In this document: piece by piece, positions 1 through 5,896 of the stretch
Numbering within the stretch: position 1 is the first letter of the stretch
Layout of the letters: each line of letters begins with the position of its first letter
NCBI GenBank assembly: GCA_039029515.1
Contig: JBCCFX010000221.1
Location: 1 to 6,094 of the forward strand
Source of the DNA: JBCCFX01 sp039029515
GTDB taxonomy: Bacteria > Planctomycetota > Phycisphaerae > Phycisphaerales > SM1A02
Length of the DNA: 6,094 nucleotides
Direction of reading: 5' to 3'
Notes under the pieces: generated by a model
Seen by the model: the letters and a program-made list of their open reading frames with translations, nothing else
The model's database searches: none
Told to the model about the DNA's origin: nothing
Made by a program: the position numbers and the translations under genes

Positions 1-666
1 CCACATACCAGTGGCGGCGCGGATTGGGGATTTGGCGGGAGCGGCGAAGACCAACTCCTTGGTGGAGGTGGCAACGACGTGCTTCGTGGCGGCGGCGACA
101 CCGATTGGATTGAAGGACAGGAAGGCACGGACACGGGACACGGCGGAAACGGAATCGACATTCTGGTTTTGGATGTGCACTCCGACTACACCGAATTTGG
201 TGACAACCTCGACGGACATTTTGGTGACTTTGTTGCCGGCGATGTTCCCGATCTACAGGACACCGACATTCTTCTCATTGAAGGGACAGTAGGGGATGAT
301 GTGATCCGCTTGCTGCAACATCCTTCGGACATCAATAAGCTCCGAGTCAGTTACAACGGCGAAGACATCGACGGAACCTGGCGTGATCAAGACACTTTGT
401 TCATTGAGCAGATTCGTGTTTCAGGCCTGCTCGGTGACGACGTGCTCGAGTTCGATCCCTCGCTGGATCTGTCCGAACTTGCCCGCCGTAGCCGCGACTG
501 GGTCGGTGTGCTTGATGGAGGGCCAGGAAACGACACGCTCCGCGGAACGATCGCCCGCGATCGAATCGATGGTGGTCGCCGTAGGCGTGAGCGAGGCCGG
601 CATCGAGTTCAATGCACTCGACCGTCAGCCGGTCCATTCCCTGTTCCTCGTCCTCAGCCCCGCTGA
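1..666 (+). CDS. RTX-like calcium-binding repeat protein, C-terminal part (5' truncated; 3' end chimeric)
   Basis: The frame is open from the first base and ends at TGA 664-666, so the N-terminus lies outside the window. The first ~55 residues contain glycine/aspartate nonapeptide-like units (GGSGEDQLLGGGGNDVLRGG, then GQEGTD and GGNGID), the pattern that binds calcium in a parallel beta-roll. A less repetitive stretch follows with GTVGDDVIRL, GLLGDDVLEF and GGPGNDTLRG, as in large secreted or surface planctomycete proteins with degenerate RTX repeats. RTX character is lost after about base 570 (…RDRIDGG): the tail turns into arginine-rich sequence because the DNA there encodes an EIIA domain in another frame. 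The true C-terminus is therefore probably not present. By hand count about 58% of the first 50 codons end in G or C, against about 84% for the first 50 codons of the HPr gene, which agrees with a different origin. An extracellular location is inferred from the family. No enzymatic domain is visible. Confidence 0.6.
   Translation, partial: PHTSGGADWGFGGSGEDQLLGGGGNDVLRGGGDTDWIEGQEGTDTGHGGNGIDILVLDVHSDYTEFGDNLDGHFGDFVAGDVPDLQDTDILLIEGTVGDDVIRLLQHPSDINKLRVSYNGEDIDGTWRDQDTLFIEQIRVSGLLGDDVLEFDPSLDLSELARRSRDWVGVLDGGPGNDTLRGTIARDRIDGGRRRRERGRHRVQCTRPSAGPFPVPRPQPR
548..575. other. Chimeric junction between RTX coding sequence and EIIA coding sequence
   Basis: Upstream of this interval frame 1 reads as RTX repeats (GGPGNDTLRG, then ARDRIDGG). 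Downstream frame 2 reads as a PTS EIIA domain (VVAVGVSEAGIEFNALD). The stretch around cgatcgaatcgatggtgg makes sense in both frames: as DRIDGG in the RTX frame and as AIESMVV in the EIIA frame. A short sequence shared by two unrelated genes at a join is what a microhomology deletion or a mis-assembly would leave. The exact breakpoint cannot be placed more closely by reading. Confidence 0.6.
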
Positions 667-814
667 CCGACCCGAGGATCATCTGGACGCCATGGAAGCG
701 ATCTTCGGCAACCTCAACAACGAAACGTTCAGACGGTTCCTGCGACAGGCGACCGAGGTCGACCACGTCACCACCCTGCTGGATGAGGCCGACGCCCGCA
801 CCTCCGTGCGGTGA
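551..814 (+). pseudogene. PTS EIIA (PtsN/fructose-type) domain, C-terminal half only
   Basis: Frame 2 from about base 551 to TGA 812-814 encodes some 87 residues that read as the second half of a type-2 EIIA domain. It has a VVAVGVSEAGIEFNALD strand-turn (family pattern: V.ALGR...GI.F.ALDG.PV), then PVHSLFLVLSPAD, then helical EDHLDAMEAIFGNLNNETFRRFLRQA. EIIA domains are about 150 residues. The missing first half carries the phospho-accepting histidine in an AVPH-type motif, so this remnant could not take phosphate from HPr. No Shine-Dalgarno-linked start is seen; ATG 569 and GTG 572 are merely in frame. The reading frame differs from the RTX frame upstream. Position 90 bp before the HPr gene fits an original ptsN-HPr pair, as found in bacteria with regulatory, sugar-transport-poor PTS systems. 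The alternative is that the gene is intact in the organism and only this assembly is broken. Confidence 0.65.
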
Positions 815-826
815 ATCACGCCGCCG

Positions 827-881
827 CCACCGCCACGCCGCCGGTGGTACCATACACCCGTCCGCGGGGCCGATTCCCCGC
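827..881 (+). other. Two small stem-loops between the EIIA remnant and the HPr gene
   Basis: The 90-bp gap holds two perfect inverted repeats: ccaccg (827-832) with cggtgg (842-847), loop 9 nt, and gcgggg (864-869) with ccccgc (876-881), loop 6 nt. Neither is followed by a T-run, so they are weak candidates for intrinsic termination. They could be processing or attenuation structures in a ptsN-HPr message, or chance pairing in GC-rich DNA. An 8-bp palindrome, tggtacca, lies at 845-852. No convincing -35/-10 pair was found. Confidence 0.3.
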
Positions 882-894
882 CTCTGACGACCCC

Positions 895-898
895 GGAG
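895..898 (+). promoter_or_regulatory. Shine-Dalgarno GGAG for the HPr gene
   Basis: GGAG ends 6 nt before the GTG at 905. This supports the GTG as the true start. The protein then begins a few residues before the first HPr beta strand, as usual for the family. Confidence 0.65.
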
Positions 899-904
899 AT
901 CGCC

Positions 905-1186
905 GTGGCCGAGGCCTGTTCGCGTACTGTCACCATCAATAACCGGCTGGGCCTCCACGCCCGCCCGGCCATGATGTTCGCGCAGTGCGCCCAGAAGTTC
1001 GATGCCGCCATCACCGTCCGACGCTGTGACCACGACGATGCCTTCGACGGGAAGTCCATCATGCACCTCATGATGCTCGCCGCCACGCAGGGCACGGATA
1101 TCGAGATCTGCGCCACCGGAGGCGACGCAGAGAACGCCCTGAGCGAACTGAGCCAACTCGTCGATTCCAACTTCGCCGAAGATTGA
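905..1186 (+). CDS. ptsH: HPr family phosphocarrier protein
   Basis: This 93-residue protein matches HPr, usually 85-95 residues. HPr accepts phosphate from PEP via Enzyme I on a histidine and passes it to EIIA domains in the cytoplasm. The active-site loop is intact at residues 13-22 (NRLGLHARPA, phospho-His18). The regulatory serine motif is also present (DGKSIMHLMML, Ser51, corresponding to Ser46 of classical HPr), so control by an HPr kinase/phosphorylase is plausible though none is in the window. The C-terminal segment GGDAENALSELSQLV is the usual last helix. The start is GTG with GGAG 6 nt upstream. The upstream neighbour is the truncated EIIA half, suggesting a former or real EIIA-HPr operon. 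Downstream, gpsA converges after only 18 bp. Codon use is strongly G/C-ending (about 84% of the first 50 codons by hand count). With no EIIB/EIIC in view, a regulatory rather than sugar-transport role is inferred. Confidence 0.92.
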   Translation: MAEACSRTVTINNRLGLHARPAMMFAQCAQKFDAAITVRRCDHDDAFDGKSIMHLMMLAATQGTDIEICATGGDAENALSELSQLVDSNFAED

Positions 1187-1204
1187 TCCGCCCCGCCGAT
1201 CCAG

Positions 1205-2221
1205 CTACCCGATCTGCTCCGCCTTCAGCTCACGCTGCATGAGATCGCGGATCGCTTCCACCGGCGTCTTGCCTTCGAACAGAATCGCATGCACCGCCGC
1301 CGCGATCGGCATGTCCACACCATGGGCAGCACGAACTTCACGCAGTGCCCGTGATGTCGGCACGCCTTCGACCACCGAATTAGTGGATTCGAGAATCTGA
1401 TCCAGCGTCTCGCCGCGACCAAGCCGCTCGCCGCACGTTCGGTTCCGCCCTTCCGGACTGAAGCACGTGGTGGCGAGATCTCCCACGCCGGCCACACCGA
1501 AGAAAGTATCCACACGCGCGCCGAGCGCGGTGCCGAGTCGAGCGATCTCCGCAAGGCCGCGCGCCAGCAGCGCTGACTTCGCATTATCGCCGACTTCCAA
1601 TCCATCCACGATGCCCGCGGCGAGCGCGATCACGTTCTTCGTCGCCCCCGCCAACTCCACGCCGATGACGTCATCGTGTCGATACACGCGCAGCCACGGG
1701 ACGTTGCACGCATCCTGCACCGTATGAGCGACGTCCTCATCGCGCATCGCCACGACCATCGTCGCCGGCAGGTGACGCGCTAACTCCGCCGCGATCGTCG
1801 GGCCGGACAACACACCGATCTCACGATCCGGCGCATCGACGTCTTCGCCGAGCGCATCGGCAATGACCTGCGTCGGTCGGAGCAGCGTGGATTCCTCGAT
1901 GCCCTTGGACACACTGACGACGGGCACGCCGGGACCGACGTGGTCGATAAGCCTCGACCAGACCGGTCGAATGAACTGGGTGGGAATCGCGTTGACGATC
2001 AGCGTCGAACCTTCGAGTGCGGCGCGACCGTCCGCGAGGACGTCCACTGTTGTGGGCAGCGTAAAGCCCGGCAGTCGCGCGGTTTCCCGGTTGGCTGCCA
2101 GGGCTTCGACGTGATCCGGGAACGGTCCCCACACGCGCGGCCGCAGCCCACGGGCGGCGAAAGCATCCGCCATCACGAGCCCCATCTGGCCGTCTCCGAT
2201 GACCGTGATCACGTCCGACAT
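1205..2221 (-). CDS. gpsA: Glycerol-3-phosphate dehydrogenase [NAD(P)+]
   Basis: This 338-residue protein has the usual GpsA length. The enzyme reversibly reduces dihydroxyacetone phosphate to sn-glycerol 3-phosphate with NAD(P)H in the cytoplasm, supplying the backbone for phospholipids. The N-terminal Rossmann domain opens with VIGDGQMG (G9-x-G11-x-x-G14); the residue before the last glycine is Met, where many GpsA proteins have an aromatic residue. Other landmarks are NAIPTQF (77-83), VSKGIE with Lys106, LSGPTIAAE (138-146), the catalytic-lysine segment AGATKNVIALAAGI (Lys195), GDNAKSALLARGLAEIARLG (211-230), and GVAGVGDLATTC followed by GRNR (258-261) in the substrate and cofactor region. 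All key residues I know of are present. Start ATG 2219-2221 is preceded on its strand by AGGAG with a 6-nt spacer. It is transcribed divergently from the P-type ATPase and converges on the HPr gene with 18 bp between stops, so it is probably monocistronic here. Confidence 0.95.
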   Translation of the reverse strand: MSDVITVIGDGQMGLVMADAFAARGLRPRVWGPFPDHVEALAANRETARLPGFTLPTTVDVLADGRAALEGSTLIVNAIPTQFIRPVWSRLIDHVGPGVPVVSVSKGIEESTLLRPTQVIADALGEDVDAPDREIGVLSGPTIAAELARHLPATMVVAMRDEDVAHTVQDACNVPWLRVYRHDDVIGVELAGATKNVIALAAGIVDGLEVGDNAKSALLARGLAEIARLGTALGARVDTFFGVAGVGDLATTCFSPEGRNRTCGERLGRGETLDQILESTNSVVEGVPTSRALREVRAAHGVDMPIAAAVHAILFEGKTPVEAIRDLMQRELKAEQIG

Positions 2222-2227
2222 CTGCGT

Positions 2228-2232
2228 CTCCT
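2228..2232 (-). promoter_or_regulatory. Shine-Dalgarno AGGAG for gpsA
   Basis: CTCCT on the plus strand is AGGAG on the minus strand, 6 nt before the ATG at 2221-2219. This fixes the gpsA start. Confidence 0.7.
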
Positions 2233-2444
2233 GTGTGGCCTGACTCCAGTCAGTCTATCGGAGTCCGGCCGTTTGGATTTTCCGACATTCTCTCCGAACC
2301 CGCTCCGGCGACCTGCCGTACTATCCGGACATCCCGCCCCGCACGGGCGGCGATCGTATGGCATTCCCATCGCAGTGCGGCCTCCGCTGACCCCTGGCGG
2401 CCACATCTCAGCCTGCCTGCGACGAAACGGGCCCAGTTGGACCT

Positions 2445-2448
2445 GGAG
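2445..2448 (+). promoter_or_regulatory. Shine-Dalgarno GGAG that sets the ATPase start at 2455
   Basis: GGAG lies 6 nt before ATG 2455. The same frame stays open back to a GTG at 2233, but that GTG has no Shine-Dalgarno, and the 74 extra residues are low-complexity Arg/Ser/Ala/Pro sequence with no domain. ATG 2455 is therefore preferred. Confidence 0.7.
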
Positions 2449-2454
2449 ACACGC

Positions 2455-4482
2455 ATGTCTGAACTCACCCTCGCCGGCGCTCCCGACAAGGTCCGGGAGA
2501 TTCGAGATCTCACCGCCGGCGGCGCTGAACGCCTCGAACGACGCCTCTTCATTGCGCTTGTCGGCGGCGTCCTATTGCTGACTTCGTGGATCGCCGCGTT
2601 GCTCGGCGCTCACGATCAGATCGCTCGGCTTCCCGCCGCCCTCGGCGCGGTCATCCTCGTCATCCCCCTGCTGGGCGGTGCATGGGACGAAATCCGCAAG
2701 GGCGCACCGTCGAGCAACGCACTTGCTGCTCTGGCGGTGGTTGCGGCCCTCGCATCACAGAACTTCCTCGCCGCAGGCTTCCTCGCGTTCTTCCTCTGGA
2801 TCGCCAACCTCGTCCTCAGCCGAACGGCCTGGGGTGCTCAGCGCGCGATCCGTGATCTCGTCGATCTCACACCGGATGATGCCCGCGTCATTCGCGCAGG
2901 CGTCGAGCACATGGCATCGATCGGCGAAGTCGTCCTTGGTGACGTCGTTCGCGTCCGGCCGGGCGAGAACCTTCCTGTCGACGGTCGAGTCATCGAAGGT
3001 CAGTCGGACATCAATCAGGCGTCGCTAACAGGCGAAGCCGTGCCGGTCGAAGCACAACGCGGCACTGAGGTCTACGCCGGTACAACGAACCTCACGGGTC
3101 AGATTGACATCGAAGTCACCGCAGTTGCCGGCAACACGACGATCGGCAAGGTGGAGACGCTGATTCGCGAAGCAGAATCCGCAAAGACCGCGCGCCAGGA
3201 ACTCATCGAACAACTCGCCGGCTACTACTTCTGGGTCGTGATCATGATCGCGGCGCTCGTGCTGTTCTTCACCGCGAAGAGCACCAACGAAGCCGTCCGC
3301 GTCGAAGCAGCCACCCGAGCGATCATCGTGCTGGTTGTCACCTGCCCCGGCGCGCTGCTCATCGCGCACCCGACGGCCATGGTTGCGGCATTCGCCGCCG
3401 CCGCTCGTGTCGGCATCATGATCAAGCAAACGCGCACGCTCGAATCCGCCGCCACGATCGATACCGTCGTCATGGATAAGACCGGCACAATGACCACCGG
3501 TCGCTTTGCCGTCAGCCGACTCGCACCCGCCGATGGCGTCGAAGGCGCAGCGCTGCTGCAGGCTGCGGCCGATGGCGAGCAGAGCTCGAACCACCCGCTC
3601 GCGAAGTCCATTCTCGAAACCGCGACACAGGCACGTATCACCCCGTGTGAACTTACCGGCTACGAAGAGAAGCATGGTCGCGGCGTCATCGCGCACAGCG
3701 AACATGGTTCCATTCACGCCGGCCGCTCTGCATGGCTCGTCGAGATGAACCCGGAAATCTCGGGCACCGTCAGCGAGGTTGAGTCGAAGATCGAAGGCAT
3801 GTCCGGCGTGCATGTCATGCAGAACGGTCGCTACCTCGGTGCGGTCGGCCTCGAAGACAAGCTGCGCCGCAACGCCGCGGAAGTCGTCGATGAAATTCGT
3901 CGCATCGGCGTTCGCAAGGTCTGCATTTTCACCGGCGACCGTCTCGGTGTTGCGAAGCGCGTCGGCGCTGCCGTTGGCGTCGATGCGATCGAAGCCGAAT
4001 GCCTGCCGGAAGAGAAGCACCAGGAACTGATGTACCTCAAGCAGAAAGGTCATCGCACGCTCGTCGTCGGCGATGGCATCAACGATGGTCCGATTCTCGC
4101 GGCCGCCGATGTCGGCGTCGCCATGGGTCTGTCTGGTTCGGACATCGCAACGAATTCCGCCGGCGTTGCGCTGATGAACGATGACCTGCGTCACATTCCG
4201 TTCCTGCTGTCACTATCTCGCAAGGCGCGCAACGTGATCAGCCAGAACATCGCGGGTTCGCTCGCGCTGGCGATCGTCGGACTCGCGCTCGCGGCGACGG
4301 GCCAGATCAACATCTTCCTCGCGCCGTTCCTGTACGCGCTTGGTTATGTCTTCGTGATTGCCAACAGCCTGCGACTCGTTCGCTTCGGCGAAGAATTCAC
4401 TGAGCACGAGGAAGCACGTCGTCGTCTCGAAGCCAGCCGGATCGCGAAGCCAATCCGTGCGACACAGGCGGCGACGGCCTGA
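2455..4482 (+). CDS. P1B-like (heavy-metal type) P-type ATPase with non-canonical CPG transport motif
   Basis: This 675-residue membrane pump has the P1B layout: two N-terminal TM helices (~31-50, 59-75), TM3-4 (~87-121), the actuator domain with TGE (192-194), TM5-6 (~257-305), the P/N domains, and TM7-8 (~599-637). ATP-hydrolysis machinery is complete: phosphorylated Asp341 in DKTGTMTTG, the HP motif NHPLA (H380-P381), the GRG loop (408-410), TGD (493-495) and GDGINDGP (539-546). The export site is unusual. TM6 reads TCPGALLIAHPTA: Cys297 is kept, but the second Cys of the usual CPC is Gly299, and His305 sits where Thr/Ser is common. Against remembered ZntA sequence, the TM7 lysine is Ala606 and the TM8 aspartate is Tyr627. 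There is no N-terminal HMA domain or CxxC, and only four cysteines in all. The fold and ATPase activity are confident; the transported ion is unknown and Zn/Cd or Cu should not be assumed. No metal regulator is adjacent. It is probably monocistronic, with a terminator 50 bp downstream. Confidence 0.9.
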   Translation: MSELTLAGAPDKVREIRDLTAGGAERLERRLFIALVGGVLLLTSWIAALLGAHDQIARLPAALGAVILVIPLLGGAWDEIRKGAPSSNALAALAVVAALASQNFLAAGFLAFFLWIANLVLSRTAWGAQRAIRDLVDLTPDDARVIRAGVEHMASIGEVVLGDVVRVRPGENLPVDGRVIEGQSDINQASLTGEAVPVEAQRGTEVYAGTTNLTGQIDIEVTAVAGNTTIGKVETLIREAESAKTARQELIEQLAGYYFWVVIMIAALVLFFTAKSTNEAVRVEAATRAIIVLVVTCPGALLIAHPTAMVAAFAAAARVGIMIKQTRTLESAATIDTVVMDKTGTMTTGRFAVSRLAPADGVEGAALLQAAADGEQSSNHPLAKSILETATQARITPCELTGYEEKHGRGVIAHSEHGSIHAGRSAWLVEMNPEISGTVSEVESKIEGMSGVHVMQNGRYLGAVGLEDKLRRNAAEVVDEIRRIGVRKVCIFTGDRLGVAKRVGAAVGVDAIEAECLPEEKHQELMYLKQKGHRTLVVGDGINDGPILAAADVGVAMGLSGSDIATNSAGVALMNDDLRHIPFLLSLSRKARNVISQNIAGSLALAIVGLALAATGQINIFLAPFLYALGYVFVIANSLRLVRFGEEFTEHEEARRRLEASRIAKPIRATQAATA

Positions 4483-4532
4483 TTCGGACAACGGATCACG
4501 ACACACGAACAACGAATACGCGAGGGGAACTT

Positions 4533-4564
4533 CGAACGGCGGTCGCAGATGCGGCCGCCGTTTG
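4533..4564 (+). terminator. Stem-loop terminator after the ATPase gene
   Basis: Bases 4533-4546 pair continuously with 4551-4564 around an agat tetraloop, giving 14 pairs, two of them G·T wobbles (4534-4563, 4543-4554). The core is GC-rich, and the 3' arm runs into TTTG followed by TCGTT, a weak T-tract. It begins 50 bp after the ATPase stop and clearly precedes the next gene. The near-symmetry means it could also act for minus-strand transcripts, but no minus-strand gene ends here. Confidence 0.65.
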
Positions 4565-4574
4565 TCGTTGGATG

Positions 4575-4650
4575 TGGGTTGTGGGTTTTGGGTGAAGCGA
4601 TCTGAATCGCCGCCATACGCTCCAACCCATACCTCGATACCCAAAACCCA
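4575..4650. repeat. Interleaved G-tract inverted repeats in the ATPase/zinc-ribbon intergenic region
   Basis: tgggttttgggt (4582-4593) is the exact reverse complement of acccaaaaccca (4639-4650), a perfect 12-bp inverted repeat 45 bp apart. A second pair, tgggttg (4575-4581) and caaccca (4623-4629), interleaves with it rather than nesting. Between the arms lies a small perfect hairpin, gcgat-ctga-atcgc (4597-4610). The units are variants of TGGGTT. The segment is non-coding on both strands as far as I can see. It may be a dispersed intergenic repeat of the REP or MITE kind, or a second bidirectional terminator-like structure. No flanking target duplication was found. Confidence 0.45.
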
Positions 4651-4673
4651 TCGCTCCCTCGCAATCAATGATG

Positions 4674-4705
4674 GCGATCGATCGTTCAGTCAATGAACGC
4701 ATCGC
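4674..4705 (+). promoter_or_regulatory. Leader stem-loop abutting the ribosome-binding site of the zinc-ribbon gene
   Basis: gcgat (4674-4678) pairs with atcgc (4701-4705), and cgttca (4683-4688) pairs with tgaacg (4694-4699) around a gtcaa loop. The two stems are separated by an internal loop (4 nt on the left, 1 nt on the right). The structure ends exactly where the presumed Shine-Dalgarno begins, so it could modulate translation, mark a processed 5' end, or be a DNA-binding dyad. This is read from pairing alone. Confidence 0.35.
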
Positions 4706-4711
4706 GGGGTG
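4706..4711 (+). promoter_or_regulatory. Shine-Dalgarno GGGGTG that favours the ATG 4718 start
   Basis: GGGGTG resembles the GAGGTG part of the consensus with one mismatch and is 6 nt from ATG 4718. The in-frame GTG at 4709 overlaps this site and has nothing suitable upstream. The downstream paralogue starts at nearly the same distance from its first conserved cysteine (41st versus 40th residue), which also supports ATG 4718. Confidence 0.55.
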
Positions 4712-4717
4712 TTCGGC

Positions 4718-5896
4718 ATGGTCGATCAGGTCTTCACGATTTCAGCGTCGATCATCGCCGAGCTTGGCGTCGCTCTCCTGCTCTACGCACTCTTCTCCAA
4801 CCACATTCGCAAGCTCTGGAAGAAGCAGCGGCGCTGTCCGAGGTGCTGGTACGACATGTCGCACACGCCGGGCCTGACATGCGGCGAGTGCGGCAGAATC
4901 GCGAAGAAGGAACGAGGACTCTCCAAGGCCAGACCACGACGTCGGCTGGCACTGTGCGCGCTGCTGATCCTCGTCGGCGCGTACGCGTTCCATGTCACGC
5001 CCGACGTGAAGCAGCGCGGCTGGGCCGCAGCGGTGCCGGATGTGGTTTTGATTGCCGGCATCAAGTGGCATGCGGAACTCTGGAATCAGGGCCTTGATGC
5101 AAACACGCTGGGCAAATTGATCGTGCTTGATCGTGAGGACTCGCTCCGGGTTGAATGCTCAAGGGAATTCAAACACCGCATCGATGAGAACACCCTCAGC
5201 CCGTGGGAGTGGACATTTACATGCTGGATGGTGGCCGACCTTACCATCTCGCCTGACGATTTTCGGGGCGATTCACGAAACGCAGCGCCGTGGTCGACGC
5301 GGCGTCCTCTCAGCACGCATGCTGACTACCAGGCAGTGGAATGGGCGCTGAACACGGGTGCGACGGTGACCGGCGACGATTACACGAAGGACCTTCGCGC
5401 ACTTTTGTGGGATTGGGCGGCGAAACAAACGGTTGCCGCGGCGAAGCGACACGGCCACGTCGGTCCATACACGCGACGCGTGCTCGAAGACAAGACCTTC
5501 GTGCAAATTCTCATCCTTCCTGATTCCGAGCGCGCATCACGGTTCTTTGTTCGCGTGTACGGGTGGCCGCACACCACGTACCTTGGGCGGATGGTGGAGT
5601 ACGACGACGACGGAACTATTCGGCGATATACGCCATTTCGACTGGAACGCGAGAACGGATATTCACTGTTTGACGGCCACTCGCGGAGCAGATTTGCATA
5701 CAACACGGAAGGCGACGCGGCTCAACGTCCTATCTTCATGGAGATCTCACAGGGCAATCAACAACAGCGCCGGCCCTCATTCCGCCTCCAGTTCAATCGC
5801 CCGGTCAGGCGCTGCATGGTGATGAAGCCGATCAAGTACCACGGCATATACACCGACGCGATGGACAAAATTCCCGACTTTTCGACCGGCCCATGA
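4718..5896 (+). CDS. Two-TM zinc-ribbon membrane protein with large C-terminal domain, tandem copy 1
   Basis: The family is not named, but the architecture is clear in this 392-residue protein. A first TM helix (~8-27) is followed by a basic segment (RKLWKKQRR), a zinc ribbon with C40-x2-C43 and C55-x2-C58 in CPRCWYDMSHTPGLTCGECG, another basic stretch (KARPRRR), a second TM helix (~77-93), and about 300 residues of soluble sequence. By the positive-inside rule the ribbon loop should be cytoplasmic and both termini outside, placing the large domain in the periplasm-like space. That domain is rich in Trp and Asp/Arg and has no motif I recognise. It has no further CxxC pair, only scattered cysteines. 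Similar short C..CxYD...C..C ribbons fused to TM helices are abundant in Planctomycetota and mostly uncharacterised. The stop overlaps the next start (ATGA), and the next gene encodes a close N-terminal paralogue, so the two are probably one translationally coupled unit. A hairpin leader precedes the ribosome-binding site. Confidence 0.75.
   Translation: MVDQVFTISASIIAELGVALLLYALFSNHIRKLWKKQRRCPRCWYDMSHTPGLTCGECGRIAKKERGLSKARPRRRLALCALLILVGAYAFHVTPDVKQRGWAAAVPDVVLIAGIKWHAELWNQGLDANTLGKLIVLDREDSLRVECSREFKHRIDENTLSPWEWTFTCWMVADLTISPDDFRGDSRNAAPWSTRRPLSTHADYQAVEWALNTGATVTGDDYTKDLRALLWDWAAKQTVAAAKRHGHVGPYTRRVLEDKTFVQILILPDSERASRFFVRVYGWPHTTYLGRMVEYDDDGTIRRYTPFRLERENGYSLFDGHSRSRFAYNTEGDAAQRPIFMEISQGNQQQRRPSFRLQFNRPVRRCMVMKPIKYHGIYTDAMDKIPDFSTGP

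Larger units (their letters stand above)
2222..2454. promoter_or_regulatory. Divergent intergenic region between gpsA and the P-type ATPase gene
   Basis: This 233-bp region must hold the promoters for both divergent genes. No sigma-70-like hexamer pair with good spacing could be picked out by eye; tactat at 2319-2324 resembles a -10 box but has no matching -35. Immediately upstream of gpsA is a perfect dyad, ctgact-cc-agtcag (2240-2253). Its gactcc (2242-2247) can also pair with ggagtc (2260-2265). The compact dyad, 19-32 bp before the gpsA start codon, could be an operator or a leader hairpin. No metal-regulator box was recognised. Confidence 0.4.

Noticed and set aside
383..666. A genuine RTX-EIIA fusion protein made by programmed frameshifting
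   Set aside because: There is no slippery heptamer or stimulatory structure at the join, the EIIA domain would lack its catalytic half, and such a fusion has no known logic. A rearrangement or mis-assembly is simpler.
401..1156. 251-residue open frame on the minus strand across the EIIA and HPr region
   Set aside because: The opposite strand encodes recognisable EIIA and HPr sequence, and this product resembles no family.
2233..2454. N-terminal 74-residue extension of the ATPase from GTG 2233
   Set aside because: There is no Shine-Dalgarno, the sequence is low-complexity Arg/Ser/Pro without an HMA domain or CxxC, and it occupies the divergent promoter region. ATG 2455 has GGAG at good spacing.
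3025..4194. 389-residue open frame on the minus strand inside the ATPase gene
   Set aside because: It lies entirely opposite a well-supported ATPase coding sequence. Its product is Asp/Arg/His-rich without recognisable motifs, which is typical of antisense frames in GC-rich DNA.
2455..4482. Identification of the ATPase as KdpB, based on its similar length
   Set aside because: KdpB lacks the CPx motif of TM6 and sits with kdpA and kdpC. This protein has two extra N-terminal TM helices and a CP motif as in P1B pumps, and no kdp neighbours.
4620..4660. G-quadruplex on the minus strand
   Set aside because: Four GGG tracts exist, but one connecting loop is about 11 nt and the tracts are short. 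Duplex inverted-repeat pairing explains the region better.
4709..4717. GTG 4709 as the start of the zinc-ribbon gene
   Set aside because: It overlaps the GGGGTG ribosome-binding site of ATG 4718, has no site of its own, and the paralogue's start aligns with ATG 4718 to within one residue.
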